5,308 nucleotides of DNA. Source: Cyanobium sp. M55B138. Lineage in GTDB: Bacteria; Cyanobacteriota; Cyanobacteriia; PCC-6307; Cyanobiaceae. Below the pieces are notes generated by a model, which was given only the letters and a program-made list of their open reading frames with translations, was not told the DNA's origin and made no database searches. Where the stretch lies: assembly GCA_018400215.1 (NCBI GenBank), contig JAGYNF010000126.1, positions 1 through 5,308 on the forward strand, given 5' to 3'. This document shows positions 1 through 5,308 of the stretch, piece after piece. Position 1 is the first letter of the stretch. Every line of letters begins with the position of its first letter. The translations under genes were made by a program, and so were the position numbers.

Positions 1-1338
1 CCCCAGCCGGCGGTTGTGGCCACGGTGGAGCCGGGCTCGATCGGTGAGGAGCTGGGCTTCCAGCCCGGCGACCGGCTGCTGAGCATCAACGGTCAGCGCC
101 CCCGCGATCTGATCGATCTGCACCTGCTGGTGGGCGACGAAGACCTGGTGCTGGAGGTGGAAGACCCAGGCGGCACCATCCACAGCGTGGAGCTGGAGAA
201 GGACCTCGATGAGGGCCTGGGCCTGGGCTTCACCGAGGCCCTGTTCGATGGCCTCAAGCAGTGCAACAACGCCTGCCCCTTCTGCTTCATCGACCAGCAG
301 CCACCGGGCAAGCGCCGCAGCCTGTATCTCAAGGACGACGACTACCGCCTCAGCTTTCTCTACGGCTCCTACCTCACCCTCACCAACCTGAGCGAGGCCG
401 ACTGGCGCCGGATTGAGGAGCAGCGCCTCTCGCCGCTGTATGTGTCGGTGCACGCCACCGAGCCGGAGCTGCGCAGTCGCCTGCTGGTGAATCCCCGCGC
501 CGGCCTGCTGCTGGAGCAGCTGCGCTGGTTCCAGCAGCGCAACCTGCAGATCCATGCCCAGGTGGTGGTGTGTCCGGGCCTCAACGATGGCTCGGCCCTG
601 GAGCGCAGCCTGCGCGATCTGGCGGCCTTTGGCGGCGGCGAGTGGCCGGCGGTGCTGTCGGCCGCGGTGGTGCCGGTGGGCCTCACCCGCTTTCGCCCGC
701 CCGGCGATGGCCTGGTGCCGGTGGACCGGGCGGCGGCCCGGGCGGTGATTGCCCAGGTGGAGCCGCTGCAGGCGGAGTTTCAGCAGCGGCTGGGCAGCCG
801 TTTTGCCTGGCTCTCCGATGAGTGGTATTTGATCGCCGGCTTGCCCCTGCCGCCCCGCGCCAACTACGAAGATTTGCCCCAGCAGGAAAACGGCGTGGGC
901 AGCATCCGCGCTTTTCTGGAGGCCCTCGACCTGGCCACCCGGGCGCTGCCCGAGCGGTTGGAGCGGCCACGACGGTTCAGCTGGGTGGTGGGCCGGTTGG
1001 TGGCCGAAGCCCTGGCCCCAGTCGTGCGCCGCCTCAATGCCATTGAGGGTCTGCAGCTGACGCTCTACGGGTTGCCCAGTCCTTACTGGGGGCAGGACCA
1101 GGTGGTCACAGGCCTGCTCACCGGGGCCGATCTCTTGGAGGGGTTGGCTGGCTGCGATCTTGGCCAAGGGTTGCTGCTGCCGACGGTGATGCTGCGCCAG
1201 GGCGAGCCCATCTTTCTGGATGACATGCCGTTGGCTGAGCTGGAGGCGCGCTTGCCGGCACCCGTCCATCTGGTGCAGGGGGCAGCCGACCTTGTGGCTG
1301 TCTGTACGGGTATCGGCAACCCCGCTGGAGATCTTTAA
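1..1338 (+). CDS. PDZ-like / radical SAM-like FeS protein, DUF512 (TIGR03279) family, 5'-partial
   Basis: Member of the conserved cyanobacterial family annotated as a putative FeS oxidoreductase; its reaction and substrate are unknown. Numbering residues from the GTG at position 16, residues 1-60 form a PDZ-like domain (EPGSIGEELGF, GDRLLSINGQ). Next comes a Cx3Cx2C cluster at Cys83, Cys87 and Cys90, the spacing that binds the radical-SAM 4Fe-4S cluster. Family blocks follow: DDDYRLSFLYGSYLTLTN (about 107-124), YVSVHAT (142-148), SDEWY (267-271), YEDLPQQENGVGSIR (284-298) and VTGLLTG (364-370). The protein is soluble, with no signal peptide or membrane segment. The reading frame is open through base 1 and the codons before the GTG (PQPAV) look like the first PDZ strand. 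No Shine-Dalgarno precedes position 16, so the true start is probably upstream of the window. The stop TAA is at 1336-1338. Family assignment is strong; function is unassigned. Confidence 0.9.
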   Translation, partial: PQPAVVATVEPGSIGEELGFQPGDRLLSINGQRPRDLIDLHLLVGDEDLVLEVEDPGGTIHSVELEKDLDEGLGLGFTEALFDGLKQCNNACPFCFIDQQPPGKRRSLYLKDDDYRLSFLYGSYLTLTNLSEADWRRIEEQRLSPLYVSVHATEPELRSRLLVNPRAGLLLEQLRWFQQRNLQIHAQVVVCPGLNDGSALERSLRDLAAFGGGEWPAVLSAAVVPVGLTRFRPPGDGLVPVDRAAARAVIAQVEPLQAEFQQRLGSRFAWLSDEWYLIAGLPLPPRANYEDLPQQENGVGSIRAFLEALDLATRALPERLERPRRFSWVVGRLVAEALAPVVRRLNAIEGLQLTLYGLPSPYWGQDQVVTGLLTGADLLEGLAGCDLGQGLLLPTVMLRQGEPIFLDDMPLAELEARLPAPVHLVQGAADLVAVCTGIGNPAGDL

Positions 1339-1365
1339 ACTTCGGCCACAACACTTGAGCAAGGC

Positions 1366-3051
1366 GTGTCCCATTCCGCAACCCGATTGGCTCTGCTGAG
1401 CGCGCTGGGGCTGCCATTGCTCAGCCCGGTCTTCGCTGCCCAGGAGATGGGGCCAGCTGTGGAGGCCCCAGCCCCTGCCGATTCCAGCGCACCGGCGGCG
1501 GGGTTGCCTCCCTTGCCCTTGGCTCCGGATGTCAAGGGGGAGCGGCCCCAGCTCAATCCCAAGTTGGTGGCACCAGCGGCCACGGAGCTGCTGCCATCCG
1601 TGGAGGACCTGCCCGCTCCTGATTCCCTGGCCCTGCCGACCCGGCCGGAGCAGGTCACGATTCGGGAACTGCGGCCGCTCACCCTCGGCCAGGTTGAAAA
1701 CCTGGCCGAGCTGAACAATCCGAACCTCAAGGCAATCGCCAGCCAAGTGGATCAGGCCCAGAGCAATTTGCGGGCCCAGATTTCCCAGTGGTATCCAAAT
1801 TTAAACCTAAACGCCAACACCCTTCCTGGCTATAACTACGTTGAAAGGCGCAATCGGCTCAGCCAGGGTGGATCGACCCGCCTCAGTACCGACCGCTGGT
1901 CCGCCGGTGTGGCGATCACGGCCCAGTGGGCCTTGATCAATCCGCAACGCACTCCCTCGATTGCCGCCGCCCGGGACCAATTTGAACGGGCCAAATTCCA
2001 ATATGTGATTTCCCTGCGGGACCTGCGCCTCCAGGCCGCCCAGGCCTATTTCGATCTGCAGCAGGCCGACGACCAGGTGCGTATTGGCAAGGAGTCGGTG
2101 CGGGCGTCCCTGGTGAGCCTGCGCGATTCCAGGGCTCGCTTCCAGGCCGGGGTGGCCACCAAGCTCGAGGTGCTGGAAGCAGAAACCCAGTTGGCCCGCG
2201 ACCAACAGCTGCTCACCAATGCCCTGGCCTCACAGTCTGTGGCCCGTCGGGCCCTGGCCTCCCTGCTAGACCTGCCCCAATCCGTGACGCCCACGGCCCA
2301 GGATCCCTCCCGGGTGCTCGGTGTGTGGCAGCCCTCACTGCAGGAGAGCATTGTGGCGGCCTACGCCTTCCGCGAGGAGCTCGATCAGGTGTTGTTGGAT
2401 ATCTCCATTGCCAATAGTCAGGCCAACGCCGCCCTGGGCCAGGTTCAGCCTCTTCTCAACATTTTTGCTGGCTTTGATGCCGGTTGGTTTGACGGCGACC
2501 AGCCAGGAACGAGCATCACAAGTGTTGAATCGGGTTCGAACTACGACGCCTCGGTGGGGCTCAACCTCCGCTGGAACCTGTTTGATGGTGGCGCCGCCGC
2601 CGCCCAGGCTCGCCAGAACCGGCAGCTCGCCCAGGAAAACACCTTCCGCTTTGCCCAACGGCGCGATTCGCTGCGCCTTGAGGTGGAGGACAGCTTCTAT
2701 GAGCTGGAGAAGAATAACCGCAACATCACCACCACGGCCCGCGAGGTCATTTCGTCCCGGGAGTCGCTGCGTTTGGCCCGATTGCGTTTCCAGGCGGGGG
2801 TTACCACCCAACGGGAAGTGGTGGACAACCAGCGCGACCTCACCAACGCCGAGGTGCGTTACTCCAACGCCATTACCGACTACAACAAGCGATTGGCTGA
2901 ATTGCGCCGCCGCACCGGTCTCGACCAGATTGCCTCCTGCCCCGCCCAGAATCTGCCCGCTGTGAAGCCCGCGGGCGCCTCCGACGATGTGCCGGTCGAG
3001 CCAGCCCGTCTGCTTCCCGCCTGCGACGCTGCCAATCCCGGCCCTGTCTAA
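1366..3051 (+). CDS. tolC: TolC-family outer membrane efflux protein
   Basis: Outer-membrane channel-tunnel protein, expected as a trimer that gives type I secretion and RND/ABC efflux pumps their exit. The product is 561 aa. Residues 1-24 are a signal peptide (Arg7, hydrophobic LALLSALGLPLL, cleavage near VFA-A). Residues 25-95 form a Pro/Ala-rich linker, followed by two outer-membrane-efflux repeats at about 107-302 and 325-516. The internal duplication shows as RFQAGV at 258-263 and again at 474-479, each in a long amphipathic helix. The C-terminal tail from 520 carries the only two cysteines, Cys525 and Cys553. GTG at 1366 is the only usable start: the upstream frame holds no ATG, GTG or TTG before the previous gene's stop (1336-1338), and the next ATG (1447) would lose the signal peptide. 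A ribosome binding site is poor (AAGG almost touching the start), so translation may depend on the upstream gene. The symbol reflects family; orthology to a specific characterised TolC is not shown. Confidence 0.93.
   Translation: MSHSATRLALLSALGLPLLSPVFAAQEMGPAVEAPAPADSSAPAAGLPPLPLAPDVKGERPQLNPKLVAPAATELLPSVEDLPAPDSLALPTRPEQVTIRELRPLTLGQVENLAELNNPNLKAIASQVDQAQSNLRAQISQWYPNLNLNANTLPGYNYVERRNRLSQGGSTRLSTDRWSAGVAITAQWALINPQRTPSIAAARDQFERAKFQYVISLRDLRLQAAQAYFDLQQADDQVRIGKESVRASLVSLRDSRARFQAGVATKLEVLEAETQLARDQQLLTNALASQSVARRALASLLDLPQSVTPTAQDPSRVLGVWQPSLQESIVAAYAFREELDQVLLDISIANSQANAALGQVQPLLNIFAGFDAGWFDGDQPGTSITSVESGSNYDASVGLNLRWNLFDGGAAAAQARQNRQLAQENTFRFAQRRDSLRLEVEDSFYELEKNNRNITTTAREVISSRESLRLARLRFQAGVTTQREVVDNQRDLTNAEVRYSNAITDYNKRLAELRRRTGLDQIASCPAQNLPAVKPAGASDDVPVEPARLLPACDAANPGPV
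1684..1710. repeat. Perfect 12-bp inverted repeat inside tolC
   Basis: The left arm CTCGGCCAGGTT (1684-1695) and right arm AACCTGGCCGAG (1699-1710) are exact reverse complements around a 3-nt GAA spacer. Transcribed, this would be a very stable hairpin just after the linker-encoding part of tolC (residues about 107-115, LGQVENLAE). No T tract follows on either strand, so it is not a standard intrinsic terminator. Its role is unknown; it may be a by-product of coding sequence. Confidence 0.75.
1914..1938. repeat. 25-bp near-palindrome inside tolC
   Basis: The arms 1914-1925 (GATCACGGCCCA) and 1927-1938 (TGGGCCTTGATC) pair at 11 of 12 positions around a single central G, with one C/T mismatch. 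It lies about 200 bp after the stronger inverted repeat in the same gene and encodes ITAQWALI. It could fold in RNA or be a symmetric DNA site. No T tract follows. Confidence 0.6.
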
Positions 3052-3069
3052 CCCCTGCGGACCGTTTCC

Positions 3070-4500
3070 TTGCCAGCCAATCCGCTCCCTCTCCCAGCAC
3101 CCCCCGGCCTCGGCCTTGCATCAACCTTGCGGCTGGGTCTCTTCCAGGGGTGTCTTGGCTGTCTAGCCGTCGTTTTTGCCGGCTTGATGAACCGGGTGAT
3201 GATCAGCGAACTGGGCTATCCAGCCCTGCTGGTGGGCCTGGCCTTGGCGTTTGAGCAGTTTGTTGCCCCGGCCCGGGTTCTGTTTGGCCAGCTCTCCGAT
3301 GCCCGCCCGATTGCCGGTCGGCATCGCCTGCCTTACATCTGGCTGGGCACAACCCTGTTCTGCGGTCTTGCCGTGTTGTCGGTGCCGCTGATTTTCCGGG
3401 TGGCGCGCCTGTTGGAGGCAGGTAGCCCTGCCCAGCTCTGGCTATCGATCGCGGGCCTCTGCGGCCTGTTTGCCCTCTATGGCCTGGCCATCTCGATGGC
3501 CAGCACCCCCTACCTGGCCCTGGTGATTGACCGCACCACCGAGCAGGAGCGCTCCCGGGCGGTGGGCATCATCTGGTGTCTGCTCACCGTTGGCATTGTG
3601 ATCGGGGCGATTGCCACGGCGATTGCCCTGCAGGGCCTGGATGGGGTGCGCGATCCGGCCGTGTTGGAGCCCGTCCTGTTCCGCTTCATGGTGGGGGTGG
3701 TGCTCACCGTGCTCGTGCTTACCGTGGTCGCCACCCTGGGCATGGAACGCAGCAGGGCCCTCCGCCCTGCTGCCGGCGAGGATGGCAGCCCCCCCCGTGA
3801 GGACGCCATCACCCTGCGCCAGGCCTGGAGCCTGGTCACCTCCAGTCGCCAGGTGGTGGTTTTTTTCCTGTTCCTGGTGCTGTTCACCCTCGGTTTGTTC
3901 CTGCAGGACCCGATCCTGGAGAGCTATGGCGCCGAGGTCTTCGGCATGCCGATTGCGGCCACCGCCTCGTTGAATGCGCTGTGGGGCATCGGCACCCTGG
4001 CGGGTCTGCTGCTGGCGGGGGTCTGGATCGTGCCTGCCCTGGGCAAGTTGGCCACCGCCCGGCTCGGCTGCCAATTGATCGCCGCCAGCCTGTTGCTGCT
4101 CCTGCTCTGCGGGCTGACGGCCCAGGCGCCCCTGCTGCGGGTGGTGATGCTGCTGTTTGGCCTCTCGGCCGGGATTGGCACGAACAGTGCCCTGGTGCTG
4201 ATGCTGGACCTCACCCTGCCGGAGGCCGCGGGCACGTTCGTGGGGGTCTGGGGGCTTGCCCAGGCCATGTCTCGGGCCCTGGGCAAGGTGTTGGGCGGGG
4301 GCCTGTTGGATCTGGGCCGCTGGCTGGCAGACCTGGCTGGCTTGGGCACGGACCCGTTCCCGGCCTACGCCTTGGTTCTCGGCGTGGAGGTGCTGGTTGC
4401 GTTGGGGGCCCTTCTGGCCCTCAGCCGGGTCAATCTGCGCCAGTTCAGGGAAGATACCGGCAGAAGTCTCAACAAGGTGCTCGCCCTCGAGCTCGGATGA
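3070..4500 (+). CDS. PucC/BCD-family MFS transporter-like membrane protein
   Basis: Twelve-helix major-facilitator protein of the bacteriochlorophyll-delivery (PucC/LhaA) family, in the inner or thylakoid membrane. In purple bacteria relatives assist antenna assembly and pigment delivery; the cyanobacterial substrate is not established. The product is 476 aa. Hydrophobic segments run from about 22-43 to 430-452, with a hydrophilic central loop at about 224-260. Family signatures are MNRVMI (40-45), the loop 2-3 motif GQLSD (73-77) with GRHRLPY, TPYLALVIDRTTEQERSRAVG (starting at 147 with Asp154), LQDPILESYGAEVFGM (278-293) and EAAGTFVGVWGLAQAMSRALG (starting at 385). The frame is closed by the tolC stop, which lies in the same frame, so the start must follow 3051. 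TTG at 3070 is the first ordinary start codon, with a weak GGA eight bases upstream. TTG at 3127 is a possible alternative that would remove a Pro-rich N-terminus. The stop overlaps the next gene's ATG. Confidence 0.92.
   Translation: MPANPLPLPAPPGLGLASTLRLGLFQGCLGCLAVVFAGLMNRVMISELGYPALLVGLALAFEQFVAPARVLFGQLSDARPIAGRHRLPYIWLGTTLFCGLAVLSVPLIFRVARLLEAGSPAQLWLSIAGLCGLFALYGLAISMASTPYLALVIDRTTEQERSRAVGIIWCLLTVGIVIGAIATAIALQGLDGVRDPAVLEPVLFRFMVGVVLTVLVLTVVATLGMERSRALRPAAGEDGSPPREDAITLRQAWSLVTSSRQVVVFFLFLVLFTLGLFLQDPILESYGAEVFGMPIAATASLNALWGIGTLAGLLLAGVWIVPALGKLATARLGCQLIAASLLLLLLCGLTAQAPLLRVVMLLFGLSAGIGTNSALVLMLDLTLPEAAGTFVGVWGLAQAMSRALGKVLGGGLLDLGRWLADLAGLGTDPFPAYALVLGVEVLVALGALLALSRVNLRQFREDTGRSLNKVLALELG
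3749..3773. repeat. 10-bp inverted repeat in the central-loop region of the transporter gene
   Basis: The arms GCAGCAGGGC (3749-3758) and GCCCTGCTGC (3764-3773) are perfect reverse complements with a 5-nt loop (CCTCC). Nine of the ten pairs in each arm's composition are G/C-dominated, so a stable RNA hairpin is expected. It falls in the segment encoding the start of the hydrophilic loop between the two six-helix halves, 15 nt upstream of a C8 tract. Confidence 0.65.
3789..3796 (+). other. C8 homopolymer in transporter coding sequence
   Basis: Eight consecutive C residues span codons 240-243 (Ser-Pro-Pro-Arg) in the central loop. Adding one C, or slipping back one base, brings the TGA at 3798-3800 into frame directly after the tract. 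The product would end near residue 243 with only the first six helices. The frame is intact as given. It could be a slippage or phase-variation site, or simply a mutation-prone tract. Confidence 0.6.
4255..4287. repeat. 10-bp inverted repeat near the 3' end of the transporter gene
   Basis: The arms CTTGCCCAGG (4255-4264) and CCTGGGCAAG (4278-4287) are exact reverse complements with a 13-nt spacer, inside which CC and GG could extend the stem past a one-base bulge. It encodes part of the conserved GLAQAMSRALGK motif, so protein constraint may explain it in part. Confidence 0.5.
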
Positions 4501-5297
4501 CGGTCTCTCCTCCCTCCCTCGCAAGGCATGCCGGGCTGATGGCCCTGGTCGATCGTGTGGGTGATCGTCAACGCGGCGACTTCGGCCACACGACGTCGGA
4601 TGTCAAGGCCGATGGCAGCCTGGTCACCGCCTGCGACCGATGGAGCGATGCAACCCTGGTGCGGGGGCTCGCCGAGCTCTACCCAGGCGAAGGTGTGCTG
4701 AGCGAGGAGGGAGACCGACGGGTGCCGAGCTCCTCCAGCTATTGGGTGGTGGATCCCCTCGATGGCACCACCAATTTCGCGGCGGGCATTCCCTACTGGG
4801 CCATTTCCCTGGCTCGCTTTGAGCAGGGTGTGCCTGTGCTGGCCGTGTTGGATGTGCCGCCGCTGCGCCAGCGGATCGTTGCCCTGCGCGGCGAGGGGGC
4901 CTGGCGCAATGGTCAGCGCCTCTCGCCTCCTTCACTGCAGAGCCATCCGGCCGGCTGTGCGTCCCTGTGTAGTCGTTCGATCGGGGTTCTGCAGAAATTG
5001 CCCCACCAGCGCTTTCCCGGCAAGATCCGCCTGCTGGGGGTGGCCAGCCTGAACCTGGTGAGTGTGGCCATGGGCCAGACGGTGGCAGCCCTGGAGGCCA
5101 CGCCCAAGATCTGGGATCTGGCGGCAGCCTGGCTGGTGCTCACCGAGCTGGAGTGTTCGCTGCGCTGGCTTGACCGCACCCCCGACCAGCTGCGGGCGGG
5201 GGCAGACCTGAGCGCGGCTGACTTCCCGGTGTTGGCCGCTGATCGCCCCCAAACCCTGGAGCGGTTCCTCCCCTGGGGAGAAGCCCTGCTCAGCTGA
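4497..5297 (+). CDS. Inositol monophosphatase family phosphatase
   Basis: Mg2+-dependent phosphomonoesterase of the IMPase/SuhB/HisN/CysQ superfamily, 266 aa (usual length about 260-280), cytoplasmic. Visible motifs are VKADGSLVT (36-44), SEEG with the metal-ligand Glu70, the signature DPLDGTTN (86-93) supplying Asp86, Asp89 and Thr91, and KIWDLAAA (204-211) with the second-site ligand Asp207. All expected metal ligands are present, so it should be active. The family does not fix the substrate: inositol-1-phosphate, histidinol phosphate, PAP and fructose-1,6-bisphosphate are all handled by relatives. The Gly usually found after WDxAA is Ala211, and the usual EAGG stretch reads ELEC here. ATG at 4497 overlaps the transporter TGA as ATGA, which points to translational coupling. 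The same frame is open upstream from 3981, but that translation is Gly/Pro-rich, overlaps the transporter and does not resemble the family. The stop TGA at 5295-5297 lies inside a palindrome. Confidence 0.93.
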   Translation: MTVSPPSLARHAGLMALVDRVGDRQRGDFGHTTSDVKADGSLVTACDRWSDATLVRGLAELYPGEGVLSEEGDRRVPSSSSYWVVDPLDGTTNFAAGIPYWAISLARFEQGVPVLAVLDVPPLRQRIVALRGEGAWRNGQRLSPPSLQSHPAGCASLCSRSIGVLQKLPHQRFPGKIRLLGVASLNLVSVAMGQTVAALEATPKIWDLAAAWLVLTELECSLRWLDRTPDQLRAGADLSAADFPVLAADRPQTLERFLPWGEALLS

Positions 5298-5301
5298 GCA
5301 G
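5268..5301. repeat. Two adjacent palindromes at the end of the phosphatase gene
   Basis: CTCCCC and GGGGAG (5268-5273 and 5275-5280) flank a single T. Five bases later comes a perfect 16-bp palindrome (5286-5301, CTGCTCAG followed by CTGAGCAG) that contains the stop codon. Either could fold as a short hairpin in RNA. The window ends seven bases later with no T run visible, so a terminator can be neither confirmed nor excluded. Confidence 0.45.
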
Positions 5302-5308
5302 AGAGCCT

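Noticed and set aside
16..18. GTG as the genuine start of the first gene
   Set aside because: There is no ribosome binding site in the 15 bases before it, and the open codons upstream look like the first PDZ strand; the start is probably outside the window, though GTG cannot be excluded.
1159..1168. 10-bp palindromes such as CTTGGCCAAG, GGTGGCCACC and GCCCGCGGGC as repressor sites
   Set aside because: Short GC-rich palindromes centred on GGCC or CGCG are common in this sequence and lie deep within coding regions.
1339..1350. 12-mer ACTTCGGCCACA repeated at 4579-4590
   Set aside because: About one or two shared 12-mers are expected by chance at this composition and window size; flanking bases differ.
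1791..1815. AT-rich patch in tolC (CCAAATTTAAACC) as an internal promoter
   Set aside because: No paired -35/-10 spacing is convincing, and it lies in a conserved coding region (QWYPNLNLNAN).
2321..2965. 214-codon plus-strand open frame within tolC
   Set aside because: It is a shifted frame of tolC, with low-complexity Arg/Pro/Ser content and no motifs.
3601..3632. GGCGATTGCC direct repeat
   Set aside because: It encodes an Ala-Ile repetition in a membrane helix and is ordinary codon reuse.
3981..4496. Upstream extension of the phosphatase frame
   Set aside because: The extension overlaps the well-supported transporter, is Gly/Pro-rich, and does not match the IMPase N-terminus; the ATG at 4497 fits the family length.
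3442..4524. 360-codon open frame on the minus strand opposite the transporter gene
   Set aside because: Its translation is Gln/His/Gly-rich without recognisable motifs, as expected for the complement of a GC-rich membrane-protein gene.
1..5308. HIP1 (GCGATCGC) sites
   Set aside because: No perfect copy was found by eye; only near matches such as CGATCGCG near 3447 are present.

Overview
The window looks like part of a chromosome from a high-GC picocyanobacterium of the Cyanobium / high-GC Synechococcus type. The base composition is strongly GC-biased (about two thirds G+C by eye, not counted exactly), the genes are packed almost without gaps, and all are on the plus strand. The first gene belongs to a radical-SAM-like family known essentially as a cyanobacterial hallmark, and the third is a PucC/BCD-type transporter typical of phototrophs. 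I saw no perfect copy of the HIP1 octamer, which fits marine and Cyanobium-like lineages better than filamentous or Synechocystis-like ones.

Layout. (1) 1-1338: PDZ-like plus FeS radical-SAM-like protein of the DUF512/TIGR03279 type, very probably cut at its 5' end by the window edge. (2) 1366-3051: TolC-family outer-membrane efflux protein with a signal peptide, starting on GTG. (3) 3070-4500: PucC/BCD-family major-facilitator membrane protein, starting on TTG. (4) 4497-5297: inositol-monophosphatase-family phosphatase, whose ATG overlaps the transporter stop codon by four bases (ATGA). The gaps are 27 bp and 18 bp, and the last junction is an overlap. There is no room for a clear promoter, so co-transcription is the simplest reading. 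No stretch over 300 bases lacks a gene. I see no RNA gene, insertion sequence, CRISPR array or attachment site.

How the genes may work together is not obvious. TolC is a generic exit duct for envelope export. PucC-type proteins are linked in purple bacteria to (bacterio)chlorophyll delivery and antenna assembly. The radical-SAM-like protein has no assigned reaction, and the phosphatase could serve any of several sugar or nucleotide phosphates. The grouping may be ordinary picocyanobacterial gene order rather than a pathway.

No exotic system is evident. The most unusual signals sit inside coding sequence: several long GC-rich inverted repeats (the best has 12-bp perfect arms and a 3-nt loop in tolC), and a C8 tract in the central loop of the transporter gene where one extra base would immediately create a stop. 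Paired palindromes also lie at the end of the phosphatase gene. These are sequence facts; any regulatory role is inference.
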